This document shows, piece after piece, positions 23,216 through 33,753 of a DNA stretch of 64,000 nt; position 1 is the first letter of the stretch; each line of letters starts with the position of its first letter. Both the position numbers and the translations under genes were made by a program. The notes under the pieces were generated by a model. That model did not search any database. It worked only from the letters and a program-made list of their open reading frames with translations, and was not told where the DNA came from. The DNA comes from Amorphophallus konjac (Eukaryota; Streptophyta; Magnoliopsida; Alismatales; Araceae): positions 186,001-250,000 of the forward strand of contig JAHNEJ010003545.1 in the NCBI GenBank assembly GCA_022559845.1, written 5' to 3'.

Positions 23216-23520
23216 ATTGTTGGCCCGGTTAGGAGGTAATTAAGGGGGGGGTGAATTGATTGCCCACCCTTTTCAACAAAATATTAAGCAACTCAAACAG
23301 ACCAGAGATATGAAGAATACAAGTAGGGCAGAGACTTGATTAAAACGAATGAACTAAATTCAATCAAGCTCTCACAACTCCCCAGCACACATAAATGCTC
23401 ACTCAGACAACTATGTTTGGACGGACAGTTGAGTACTCTCACGTCTCACCGTCACATACTCGAATAGTGAACGGAAAATAAGATGACAACCAACACCAAT
23501 CAAGCAAACCACAACACAGA

Positions 23521-23582
23521 ATTTTTCGGTGGTTCAGACGCACCAAGTGCCGTCCTACGTCCACCCCTCTCACCTCGAGAGG
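23521..23582 (-). promoter_or_regulatory. Conserved leader module, outer LTR
   Basis: In sense the stem CCTCTC/GAGAGG with GAGGT loop precedes GGGTGGACGTAGG, and GAACCACC then GAAAAATTC close the module. The stem bases differ from those in the other LTR types while the pairing is kept. Confidence 0.7.
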
Positions 23583-24307
23583 ATTTCACTATGAACGCTA
23601 CTCGACGGCAGCAACTACACACACACGGGCTCGACGGCCCAAACACGTGGGTTCTCGCACGACAACGAGACAATCCACACACACTCGGAGCAAGCTCCGA
23701 GAATATCCAGATAGAGAAATAGAATAAAACGATACAAGCCCAAATATGAGATAAACGTTCTAAGCACAAGATGACTAATAAGATTTGAAACAATGAAGAT
23801 CTTCCCCTATATCATTCAACCAAAGTCGGAGATATATGAAGTGTGTCTTGGATTGATAAACCAAGAGAAGAGGGAGCCGATCTGCTAAGCTTCAGACGCC
23901 CAAAGCAAGGATGAAGAGGAAGCAGCCGCTGCCTCTAGATCTCTCAGTTCCGGCTCGTGAGGGGACGTCTCTGGCATTCCTTCCCTTCTCCTTCAACAGG
24001 TCACACACATTCCTCTCCTTCTTCCTGCAAGATGAACACGTTAGAGCTCAAAAGGGTTTTTTTTTAATCGATCGGAAGATAGAGGCGGCTATTTATCCAA
24101 GGGGATTGAACCCCCAAGGGACTTAAAAGCCCTTTCCAAACCCCCTTCATAACACATACAAGAAGCAAAGGTCGCCCTAAGGTCATTAGGGTCAAGCGAA
24201 GTAAAGGCAGAGAAGATGCATTGACGTGTGTAGCTCAAAATGCAAAAGCACAGACCTATGTATGCAAAATACAGAGATTTGTGTAGTGGCAGTGTATGCA
24301 GCAGAAC

Positions 24308-25015
24308 ATGTAGACTTGAATGCATGGTTGCGAATGTATGGACTTTGAATGCATGATAACGAGTGTATAGACTTTGTATGTGAGGTTGCACAAATGCAGA
24401 TAGAGAAGTCTACACATTGAATCAAGGATGCTTGGACATGCAGTCAACCATTGTACAGACTTTGTCTTGAAGGATGCATATGCATATAGGAATGTATGGA
24501 CTTTGAATATGAATGCTTGGACATGCCTTCAACGAGTGTGCAGACTCTGGGTGTACTGTGAAAACGATGCACAGATATGCTCTGAACACGGGCTGTATAG
24601 GCTTTGAATGATGCATGCACAAGATGATGTACAGAATTGATCTTGCGAACACAGGCTATACAGACTTTGAATGATGCATGCACAATATGATGTACAGAAT
24701 TGATCTTACGAACACAGGCTATACAGACTTTGAGTAATGCATGTAGACTTGCTATGCGTGTGCGAGACAATGTATAGACTTGATGCACGGACAAAGCATA
24801 TGCATGAACAAGCCACACAGAATGTATAGACTTTGCATGGATGAGGCAAGGCTAACGGATGTATAGACTTGCTCAGCCGTGTGGCGTGCAACCATAAGAC
24901 GATGTACAGACTTGCTGAAATGATGCACGAAACAACCGAGGTTGTACAGACTTACTGCCCAAGAATGTACAGACTTGAGTTGATGCAGTCTAGGCAAAAC
25001 TCTGTACAAACTTTA
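24308..25015 (-). repeat. U3 array of TGTAYAGACTT-like units, outer LTR
   Basis: About 20 degenerate units (for example near 24452, 24770, 24822, 24903 and 24942) in the same strand sense and the same position upstream of the TATA as in the inner element. Spacers do not match those of the inner element. Confidence 0.75.
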
Positions 25016-25336
25016 TTTGGTCAGTGATGACCAATGCACCGATGCAATCCTTACAACGACTTGATTTAAACACAAGCAGACAGAACTTTGCAAGACTATT
25101 TTTAACATCCAACCAGCTTCAGACCCAAGTATTCAACAGATAGATGCACATACCATTGTATGCAGCAGAGTATGCCAATGTGATGCAATGTGATGCACTG
25201 ACTCAAATGCGTGCAAGGTTAACTAATGCATCGACCTATTTTTGGCATTCTTCAGACATGTATACATGCAAATTCATTGAGCCTGAAGTCATGACAATTC
25301 ATTCAGAATTTTGTCAAAACAGTCTGGGGCACAACA

Positions 25337-26876
25337 TGATCCATGCCAACCACCGGGTATTTATTTCAAGGGATGATGCTCGTGTAAGTTTTTGGTATGA
25401 TGCATGGGCTGGATCTGTTCCCCTGAAGGATTACCTGCCCTCACACACTTGGTCTACTCTGTCGGGGAAGCTTTATTCTGTTCAGCATGTTATTTCGACA
25501 CCTCTAGTGAGCACTTTCTGATTGCTCGCCAATTCTGCCCTGCTGTATGCTTTGATCAGGTTTGGGCGACAACTTCAGCTAAAGATACTTGGATATGGAC
25601 CCCAGAGCCTGATGGTGAGTTCAGAACCAAGTCTGCTCGATGCCTTCTATCGCCTATTGTCTCTCCTTGCTGGGCGTTGCTGTGGAGTCCTCATATCTCG
25701 GTTAAGTGGTCAGTTCATATGTGGCGACTTCTCCTTGGTTGCATTCCGACTGATGGCGCAGTCATGGCATGTGGTATTCCTCTTTGTTCCATGTGCAATT
25801 GTTTCTCATCTCCCCAGATTGAGACCTTATTACATCTATTCTTCCATGGTGTCACTACTAATGAGGTTTGGAATGTGCTGTTTGGATTCTTGGGTTTTAA
25901 TAATAGATCTGTAACAGTGGCTGCCGGTGGGGTATCTGAATTCTTGGTGGACCTTCACCTATCTTCCTTGGTTGGACTCATCTCCAGATGTCTTTTCATG
26001 GTTACCTGCTGGGAAATCTGGTGCAGTCGTAATAGAGCTCGCTTTGATGGGCAACCCATGAACCCACAAAAAATACTATGCAGGGTGAAGCATGCAGTCC
26101 GGTCTATTGCACTTTCCAACAAGCTTAAAGGAAGGGATCTCTTGCCTTGGCAGTGCCAATTACTTCACTCTTGGACCATTATTATTGACGTACCGTTGCT
26201 GGACCCTCCGAGATCGATTCGCTGGACCACTCCTCCGTCGGGCCGGCTGAAACTCAATGTTGATGGTGCCTTCAAATGCAGCACTGGTGTAGCCAGAGGT
26301 GGTGGTATCGTCCAGAACTCCAATGGACAAATTATCTTTGCATTTGCTAATGCACATCCCTATGCTTCTTCCAGCCTTCAAGCGGAGGCTATGGCACTCC
26401 GGGATGGATTAACTTTCTACTGCGATCGAGGGTTTACTTCTGTGCAAGTGGAGACCGACTCCCTTGTTTTGGCGTAGATTGTTAATCGATGTTTCTCTCG
26501 TCCGTGGCAATTGTCCTATGTCTTATGTGATGTATTTAGCAAATTTAGGGAACTACAAGCTTCTATTTCACATGTTTACAGGGATGCAAACCAAGTGGCG
26601 GATATGCTTGCCAACCTTGGTTACTCCTTGTCTTCGTTGGTTGTGTGGTCTTCATGGGCTGATCTTCCTCCTTCTGTTAGGGGCCCCTATCATCTTGATA
26701 AGATGGGGTGCCCCTCATTCAGGCCCTAGTTGTATTTTGTGAACATTATTATAATTCCACAATTAATAAAATTAGCCCGGATGGTGATTGGTGGTGGGGC
26801 GAACTACTCACTTCTTCCCTGAAGGGGTGAGCGCCATCCTGCTATCCTGTTTGGGTATTGCCTTTAGTTAAAAAAA
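25337..26876 (+). pseudogene. LINE (L1-type) 3' fragment with zf-RVT and RNase H
   Basis: This is the end of a plant L1-like ORF2. Starting at the copia LTR edge it reads RVSFWYDAWAGS, shifts frame near 25510, then continues to a reverse-transcriptase zinc-binding region (WRLLLGCIPTDG, CSMC, LLHLFFHG) and an RNase H domain. The RNase H shows LNVDGAFK, LQAEAMALRDGL, ETDS and HVYRDANQVADMLAN, the D-E-D-D pattern of the plant domain. TAG at 26476-26478 interrupts RNase H, probably from CAG. The frame ends at 26729. About 140 bases of 3' UTR and an A-rich end near 26870 follow. The upstream part is lost or lies beyond the inserted copia element. Confidence 0.85.
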
Positions 26877-27419
26877 GAAGGGCTCCTCTTTGTATCCCCA
26901 TTTCAATGGGGCCAAGAATAAATCGAAAGATGGCTTCTCCCGGTCAACACGGCCTACCGCTTCATTCCATCTGGCTGGGACAAATTCAGGGGCTCTGGTC
27001 AGTAGCCCATCCTGTGGAGTCAGTTCCTGGAGTCCAAGCATGGCATTCCACTTCCTGGGCTCGCCAGGCAAATATATGGGTCTTCCCCACACAACGAAGT
27101 CTATTAGACTATCCCGCTCGGTAAGTAGCGCCTGCTCAGCCTTCCAAACGAGAAGCAAGTCCCATTTTCCCTGAAGTTTGAATCGCTTCAGGAAGGGCAT
27201 CAGATGCTTGTCTTTGGGATGGTCCACTCTGTAGCCGTCACGGTGGTCATACTTGAAGGAGTCACTCCCGATGATTAACAAATGGCCAATGTCCACCGTG
27301 TCGGTATCTGAATCAGAGGACTCTGCAGCTATGGCCAACTGATCAAGGCCTCTGTCCAAAGAGTCAATATCCCTCCAAGTCACCACAGCGCGGGAAGAGG
27401 AAGGAGAATCAGATGCCAT
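26868..27419 (-). CDS. Unrecognised ORF, possible antisense gene of a Tat-like element
   Basis: I chose the ATG at 27417-27419 (product starts MASDSP) because it has a good context and sits six bases after a splice-acceptor-like TTTGATGCAG. The upstream ATG at 27458 lies in the presumed intron. The product is about 183 residues: a Ser-rich start, an acidic SSDSDTDTVD stretch, then a folded-looking part with HLMPFLKRFKLQGKWDLLLVW and PRKWNAMLGLQEL. I do not recognise the family. The C-terminus is cut where it meets the A-rich LINE end, and the last residues are read from that junction. The ORF lies antisense, just before a polypurine tract and LTR start. This resembles the extra antisense ORFs reported in Tat-lineage gypsy elements; the assignment is inference. 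Confidence 0.5.
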   Translation of the reverse strand: MASDSPSSSRAVVTWRDIDSLDRGLDQLAIAAESSDSDTDTVDIGHLLIIGSDSFKYDHRDGYRVDHPKDKHLMPFLKRFKLQGKWDLLLVWKAEQALLTERDSLIDFVVWGRPIYLPGEPRKWNAMLGLQELTPQDGLLTRAPEFVPARWNEAVGRVDREKPSFDLFLAPLKWGYKEEPFFF

Positions 27420-28263
27420 GGTATCTGCATCAAAGGAAACACAAAAGAAAATAAACAAGGTCAGAAAAGAGTTGTTGGAAACAAAATACTGACAAAATTA
27501 TGGCAGAGTCTCCCCAACCCGGGAGCTTGCCAGAAGAAAGCAGGAACACGTCCATTAAGGGACGGTCCCTGAAACAGGCCATGGGTGTCACAACGAGGCC
27601 GAACAGGACACCAAGGGGTATAGCTCCGAGGACCAGCCTACTGGGGGCCTCCCGAGGACTGGAAAGAAGGGGTTTGGATCCCTAAATCAGTTGGAATAGA
27701 ACTCTCCCTCACCAGCTCTAACCACCGCTACTGCCATCGCGAGGCTCAAGGAAGAGGGCGCTCACCACCGTGGAAGAGAGAGGAGAAGAGAGAAAAGCTT
27801 AGGGTTGCGAATGAAGAGAATGAGGAAGAGAGAGAAGATAGGAGGCTTTTATGAGGGTTTTTGAACCTTCTAATCTGGCGCGGGGGTAGGGCGCACTGTT
27901 TTTGTGCCCTCCCGCGTCCGTCCAAGAGATTTGTGCGCCGAATCAAGCCAATTAAGGGAGCGCGCTGGATTAACACACACCAGGCCACGCCAGATTAACC
28001 TAGTTAAAGGAGCGCGTCGGAATAACGAACCTAAGGGGGACGCACCATTTTAGCAAATGGTCATGGCCGCGCCGTTTTAAGGCCAAAGAGCTATCCCCGC
28101 ATTATTTTAAGGCCGTTATGAAGCCACGCCATTTGAACGGCACCTTGATTGCATCAAATCAATGGTCTGTGTTAACAAAGTGAGGAGCATGCTCAACCAA
28201 AGTACATCCGCCGATCCCGCGTCGCTCATCCCTCGCTTGCGACACCCGCGCTGGGGGGGCATT
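26877..28263 (+). mobile_element. Probable 3' internal region of a Tat-like gypsy element
   Basis: The stretch holds the antisense ORF and its promoter, then 27880-28200, which repeats words such as GGCGCGC, CGCC and TTAAGG on both strands. It ends in CGCTGGGGGGGCATT, a polypurine-like run directly followed by TGTTGGCACC. Tat-lineage elements commonly have such a tract and LTR start. No gag or pol remains, so the assignment is tentative. Confidence 0.4.
27750..27853 (-). promoter_or_regulatory. Candidate promoter and CT-rich leader for antisense ORF
   Basis: On the minus strand CATAAAAGCC (27844-27853) is followed by a CT-rich stretch to about 27760, as in many plant 5' UTRs. It is oriented toward the antisense ORF about 400 bases downstream. 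Splicing would be needed to reach the acceptor at 27426. Confidence 0.4.
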
Positions 28264-28942
28264 TGTTGGCACCTGAAATATGATCAATGGCAATCACACC
28301 TGAACGACAAAAGAATGCGGCCCGCCGAAGTGTAAAAGTAGAAGGAAATCAATGCCCAAGGGTCTTCTAGGACTGCTGAAGCCTCAGGTCATCTGACGAG
28401 AGCGTCAGGGACTCCACCTCAGGACGGTTGGAAGAAATCCACAACAAATCGGCAGTGCCATTCGATCTGCCCAACGAATCGGTATCGACTCAGTCGTGCC
28501 GAACAAACCCCATCCGCCATCCGATCAGGACGAGAATGTACTTGGTGGTCCGCCACCTGAAAAGAAAACCTCCTGAGGTGAAGGAATGTCCCTGACTCAT
28601 CAGAACAAGGTGCCGAAGGCCACATCAGTGGGAAACCCGAGTGTTCAAACTAAGGGCACGGACGGTGCCGGAACTGGCCAGTCAACGGCCTGAAGATTCT
28701 CCCTATACTCCTCATGTCGATCCCACAGGACCACGATGAGATGAAAGAGCAAGCTGGCTCCCAGGGCCAGTCCGAGACTCGCAGGCCAAGCCTGACATAA
28801 ACAAACGTGACAAGGGATGGACCTGGCATGCCCCTAAATCGGTGCGCTCCCCAAACCAGCGCATCCCAAAATCGGCGAGCTCCCTAAACCGGCGCCCTAC
28901 ACATCCAGCGTGCATAAGGTAATACAAGTAATCGACGCGCCA

Positions 28943-28968
28943 CCCCCCCCCCCCCAGGGGGGGGGGGG
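28943..28968. repeat. C13-A-G12 palindrome
   Basis: Thirteen C, one A and twelve G form a perfect hairpin about 25 bases upstream of the TATA box. Run lengths may be affected by sequencing or assembly error. Confidence 0.7.
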
Positions 28969-28990
28969 TAAGGCCACACCAGTTAAAGGC

Positions 28991-28998
28991 TATAAAAG
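28991..28998 (+). promoter_or_regulatory. TATA box, Tat-like LTR
   Basis: TATAAAAG in GGCTATAAAAGTC, with a purine-rich stretch downstream. Plausible LTR core promoter. Confidence 0.5.
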
Positions 28999-29100
28999 TC
29001 GGGCTTTCAAGCAAAAAAAGGGAAAAAAGAAAGAGAGTCGAAGAGAGACAACGTGAGTGAAGAAAGAAATCAGAGAGGAGAAGCTTGGGGAGAAAGAAAG

Positions 29101-32100
29101 AGTGAGAGAGACTTTCCTGAGCAGCCATCCGTCATTCATCCATAGAGAAAAGAGGTCCAGTGCGAGGAGAGAGAGCGCCCATTCTGATACTCTATTTTTG
29201 CGGTGAAGAACGGAGGTGGGTTCTTTGGGAGCGATCGTAATCTCTTCTCTTCCCCTCTTCTTGCGAGCATCTTCCTCGTGATATGTAACTAGACGGGCAA
29301 TGATATGAGCCCGTAACCCATATTGAATCCCCTCTTCATTTTTAATATTTGCTTCTTGTATTTTGCCTTTGTTTAAATGCAAGGATGTAATTGATCGGCT
29401 CCTGCGCGACAACGCCAGGCCATCTCTACGTATGCCATGTGTGATCTATCTCCTAAGCTATCTAATGACCTCCGGGTCTGAATCAGAATGTTGTTATGTG
29501 TCTAAATCCCTCTTCCTTCTCTACTGCACTCATTTTCTTATCGCTTATTGTCGTTTGATTTCTTCCATCGATGCCGAATATGCCCCGGGCTATCCCAGGG
29601 CTACATTGATGCCATCCCCCTCCCCAGGGCTCTCTCATTGTATTGGTTATATAAAATACACCATATGGTTACCGTGGATTTCGCCGCCTGAGACATATAC
29701 GTATGTGCATATCCGTTCACCCCTGGGATTGGCTCCCCCCCATCATCTCTACGTTCACAATCATGAACTGGAGAGAATAGGGCCACCCCTATAACCTGGG
29801 CACAAGGTCTTCTGGCAAGGTCAATATCCCATATACCACCTTCCAGTTGATCAAGCATTTGCTTCTTACAATCTCAGTGGTTCACCGGCTCACAGCTAGC
29901 TTTTCAATGCTAACCAATTAACTCCCTTCCGTGCCTAACTCATCGTTAACGACTGAGTGGATGAATAATGTACCATTGCAATCTCTTTATCTCGAGAAGG
30001 GTGGGGGAAGGTCTGCCTAGTGTGGCCTGTTCCACATCCCTGTTATATGGGAAAGATTAAAGTTCTATTACGAATACCGTGTTTTCTCTCGACAGTAACG
30101 CTTCACTGACCGGGGAGGGGGAACATTCCCCATGAAACACTCATGCTATCAATTTTTTTTATCACCACAAGGCTACAGATGCCACCCTCCTGTGGTGTGG
30201 AGCCCTACAAGCCATTTAAGGTGAATAGAAATGGGTCTTTCGATCCGACAATAAAACCCACATTCCCCTGGGGAGCGGTGGTGGCCATGGGTAAGGAACG
30301 TCTTGTAGGCTAGCCCTCGAGGTCTCCTCCCATTCTGGCCGTCCCTTTGAACAATATCTTTGGCGCATGGAGCATTGGTGCCCCTCGTAGGCTAGTCCTC
30401 GGGGTTTCCATCCATCTGGGTCCGTCGGTCACCGTCTTGGTCTCCCGACTTTAAGGAGCTTACCCCAGTTTCTCTGGGAATGCCTCCACTTTCCCCCCGC
30501 AACCCTCTGGGTATGGGGAGGTGCTGCTAAAATTTTGTTTGAACACTTAAGCTGAACTCTGATGGAATCTAAGTTCTGAGAACTGTGAACTTACTCTGGA
30601 TTGACAATGGATTGTGCTGGAGTAGGAACCTCGCACAAGTCTTGACACTTCATGTTTGTAGGGCATTTGGAACCTGAATTCGCTCAGTAATCAACCCTAA
30701 TTAACATCAGAAAATGAACCAAGCCACAATGCAATTTAAACAGCTCGAAGCTGGAAATTCTGCTCTAATCCGACGTGCCCTAAATCCGGCGCACCCTCAT
30801 TCGGCGCCCATACCCCCCGCGCCGGAATAATCCCACTCTCAAAAACTCAAAATCCTCAAAGCCACCTATACGGCGCGCGGCCTAATTTGGCGTGCCCCCC
30901 TATGCTACGTCGTTTCAACCTCTTACATACCACACCGTTTAAGCCCCTTAACATTGTCCCGCCGTTTCACCCCTTTTCCTATGCCATCCCGCGGCACTTT
31001 AGACCTATTCCTACGGTTCATCGCGATGGATTAGATGTCAATTCTCCCCTTCGCACCATTTTAGATCCCCACTTATATCTTTATTAACCCATGCTACCCC
31101 CATCTCCCCATCATACTTAACTCATGGGTGCTCCATAATTAACCAACAATAATCTCGGTTAGCCTTCATTCATTAACTGCTTTGGAGCTACTTTTACCAT
31201 GCATTTATACATATGCGTATGCATGCCCGCTACACATTTGTCACTATCTTAAACCTCGGTATATCATATGGTGATTGGCTGAAGGTCAGACCAGGTTTGA
31301 CTAAAAGCTCTCACTACACGTGATGGTGGTCTTCGGACCTATATTCTCCGCCATGTACCGAAGGTTCTGAATAGTGAATGAGTTTGAACTGCACGCTTGA
31401 ACTTATATTCGGTTTCGCATTGCGAATTGTCATTCTTGTTGATCTGCCTATGCTCGCATATTTACATAGCCCCGGTGGCCCACTATCTTGGCAATTAATC
31501 AAGGGTTTTCCTCCTTTTCGGAGGATGTAATTAACGCCATAGCCTTTATGATATGGCGGACTTCTGGTCCCGACACAGACTTCACTTTCGTCGGACCAAG
31601 TCAAATCGAGCGCACAATAAACTAGTCACTTAGTGACTGGCACACCCACACAATAAACCAATAAATCTAATAGATCTAACAACCCCCCCAGATCAAATAA
31701 ACCATATCCCCACAGGGGCTAAGCCTAAGAACATATCTAACTTATTTCATTATTTTCTCTAAGTGTGTAGGGGACAGGTTTTCAAGTATCCACGCCCATG
31801 TTAACCCACCTTCATTCATTTATTCCTTCTTCAAAGCCCTTTAAGCCGTGGACTAGTCGCGGTCACACACGGGACCGCGCCATACGGCTCGCGGTCAGTG
31901 ATCAGACCGCGTTTATCCCAGGACTGATTTAAAAAAAATGGCATTGAGGACACCCAAAATTCAAATAAATCTTTCATTTCATCAATTATTAAGAACATCT
32001 TCTCATGTCTCCTATGCTCAAACGAAAATACACCAATGCAGCACATATCTTCTAGTCTAGCCGCTTGTCCCCGCAAGGCTGGACCTTGCGTGACTCCTTG

Positions 32101-32159
32101 AGGTAAGCCCAGCATGCTTCCTCATCCTCTGTCACCTCTGCTGGAAGGAGGCACACCTT
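29101..32159. other. Unassigned repeat-like DNA
   Basis: No gene can be supported. ORFs up to 143 codons (29363-29794) show no known domain. Phrases like those at 28840-28900 return at 30774-30900 (CCGGCGCACCC, TCGGCGCCC). At 31855-31912 the words CGCGGTCA and GACCGCG recur as inverted copies. Two similar GTAGGCTAG...CCTCG phrases lie at 30305 and 30388. The stretch may be LTR R-U5 of the Tat-like element plus older DNA. Confidence 0.4.
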
Positions 32160-33145
32160 GCTCACCTCCCACATCACCAATGCACTCCGAACTACTTCTT
32201 CATCTTCTATGGTGCCCAGTCATCTAGCCCGTAGGGGTGGTAGGTGTGAGAGAGTCGGGACCATCGCATGGGGTAGCCCGACGTACAAGTAGCACCGATG
32301 TGGGTTGTAGAGTGCTAGCTTGTTGTTCCCCACGAGTTGGAGGTCAAGTCCTATCCTCCGAGGTAATTGGATGAGTTGCCCATGTAGAATCGGTGGCCGC
32401 ATGTTGAAGTGTCTGATTGGTAGAGTGTTCAAGTAGAGTCGCCACTCATCCCTTGATTTCTTGTCCGTTGTTCTGCACTTCACTTGGTTAGAAAACCTTG
32501 AAGCAGCGCCGATGAAGTGTACAAGATGACTCCCATTGATCTTGCTGGCTGAGGTTAGACCTTCTTTGGGTTGGAATTTAAGCCAAATGCCCATCCAACA
32601 TTGTAGAAGGATCATGGATCCGAAGAGTGGGCAGCCTAATGAAGCTGAGTTGAGACCCTTATAAAGGTATGACAAGATGGCATGAGAAAGGGTTAGTCCA
32701 TGCCATATCTCGCTAATGGCACTAAGATTAGTGTGGTCTAAGAGGTGGTCCAATGTAGGGAACAGTAAGGTCCCGAATAGGCATATGGTGGAGGCTTTCA
32801 CTATAGCCTCGTATTTCTCACACTTATTCTTACAATGTGATACAATCCACTATGCTAAGCGGAATAGATGCACGTGTGGAGGGCTGAACATGGTCTGGAT
32901 ATCCTTTGGGTTTGTGAGAAATTCACTTAGGATCAATGTGGAGTCTATTGGGGCTAGAGTGTGGTAGGTGCTCTTCTCCGGACATGGACCTAGGTAGTCC
33001 TAGGTAGGTTTCCACCTCTTCCAGCAAGATTGTGGCTTCGAAGGATGGGAATATGAAGGTATGGGTTTGTGGATGCCACAATTCCACAAGAGCCGTAATG
33101 CTATGCCAATCTAAAGAGATCTTGTTATGGTTTTTTGCCTACACA
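32160..33145 (-). pseudogene. Plant mobile domain (PMD) pseudogene, left
   Basis: Reading right to left the sequence first gives the typical PMD start (ITALVELWHPQTHTFIFP, LLEEVETYLGLP; 32990-33120). After stops and shifts near 32830-32950 comes the open segment 32220-32801 (FGTLLFP, LSHAILSYLYKGLNSAS, GSMILLQCWMGIW, then a DEWRLYLNTLP block). PMD, also called the aminotransferase-like or MAIN domain, is found in plant proteins such as MAIN and is often carried by transposable elements. The biochemical role is not established. An acceptor-like TTGTGTAG near 33139 suggests an upstream exon; 33125-33352 may include part of it. With several stops the copy is non-functional. Confidence 0.7.
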
Positions 33146-33352
33146 AGAAGGGGGTAAAGGTGCCATGCTTTCAAAATTGAGGTAACTTCTTAGGGTAGGC
33201 CTTAGACCATGGGAGTCACCCATTTGAGTTTGGAATATCGGCGTGGGCCTGGTATATAGGACCTGCAAACAAGAACAAATACAGGGAGAAAGCCAATGAG
33301 TAGAAGGAACCAAGGAACTAAGAAGCTTAACTCTTTCGCTCACCTCTTTCAT

Positions 33353-33748
33353 GGGGTTGGTGCTAAGATGGTATGGAATAGTTGTAAGCCTCTACAGGTC
33401 GCAATGGCTTGGTCTTGCGCATTTTGGGCCATCGCAGGGTGCACCGGTGTCCATCTCTTCTCCTTCGCACCTCTTCATGGTAGTTAGAAGGCTTAAGGGC
33501 AAGGGATGCTTTTACTAGCAATAAGGCCTTGTGCAGAATGAGTTTGACCCTCTAGGCCTATTTATGAAGCTCTAAGGAGGTTGAATCTCAATGGGAATTG
33601 GATTAGAAAGATGGTTTTCAAGTTGGCATGGGTTTTGGGGTGCTGTGGACTAGGTTCGGGTGGAAATCAGATATGATTTTCGTGGTTCAATTATGAGTCG
33701 GAGTAGGATTGCTCTGGTTTCTTGATCGCGGTTTTGCGATGTGCCGCA
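33353..33748. other. Stretch before gypsy insertion, nothing recognised
   Basis: No coding region or repeat is recognised. It is the left flank of the TCCTT insertion site and continues naturally at 61571 on the other side, where similar phrases (ATCGCGGTT, ATCACGGTT) occur. Confidence 0.5.
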
Positions 33749-33753
33749 TCCTT
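33749..33753. repeat. Target-site duplication TCCTT, left copy
   Basis: TCCTT directly precedes the first LTR (TGATGGGGGCATCAC) and is repeated at 61566-61570 after the last LTR. Confidence 0.88.

Larger units (their letters stand above)
6640..25336 (-). mobile_element. Outer Sirevirus-like Ty1/copia element, nested and truncated
   Basis: This is a minus-strand copia element with domain order gag, protease, integrase, reverse transcriptase, RNase H. Its 5' LTR (23218-25336) and primer site (23203-23215) are on the right. Its 3' LTR on the left is missing. A second element at 11069-22066 is inserted in its gag-pol frame. The coding sequence left of 11068 continues that right of 22067 in the same codon phase once the insert and one copy of AGAAG are removed. 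Its right end lies inside a LINE fragment. The Sirevirus assignment rests on the gag type, the YVDDIIFG reverse transcriptase motif, the primer site, the poly(C) motif near the LTR end and the post-pol spacer. Confidence 0.8.
23218..25336 (-). repeat. 5' LTR of outer copia element (2.1 kb)
   Basis: On the plus strand it runs from TGTTGGCCCGG to GGGGCACAACA, with TGTTG/CAACA inverted ends. In sense it begins TGTTGTGCCCC, like the cluster LTRs. It holds the 11-mer array at 24308-25015, a TATA-like ATAAATAG at 24089-24096, and a leader module at 23521-23582 with the stem CCTCTC/GAGAGG. I first considered CAACA at 25138 as the end, but the match to the other LTR starts favours 25336. Confidence 0.8.
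28264..29100 (+). repeat. Probable start of gypsy LTR (U3 and promoter)
   Basis: It begins TGTTGGCACC after a G-rich tract. Near 28840-28900 an AAAYCGGCGC-type phrase is repeated, and a TATAAAAG box lies at 28991-28998. The 3' boundary is not clear; CCAACA near 31142-31147 is one candidate but would make R-U5 unusually long. The given end is only the part with visible promoter structure. Confidence 0.4.

Noticed and set aside
25134..25138. CAACA as right end of the outer copia LTR
   Set aside because: The sequence to 25336 ends in GGGGCACAACA, the inverse of the TGTTGTGCCCC start of the other LTRs, and LINE coding begins right after it.
31314..31604. 96-codon ORF on the minus strand
   Set aside because: No domain, no matching copy in the window and no gene context.
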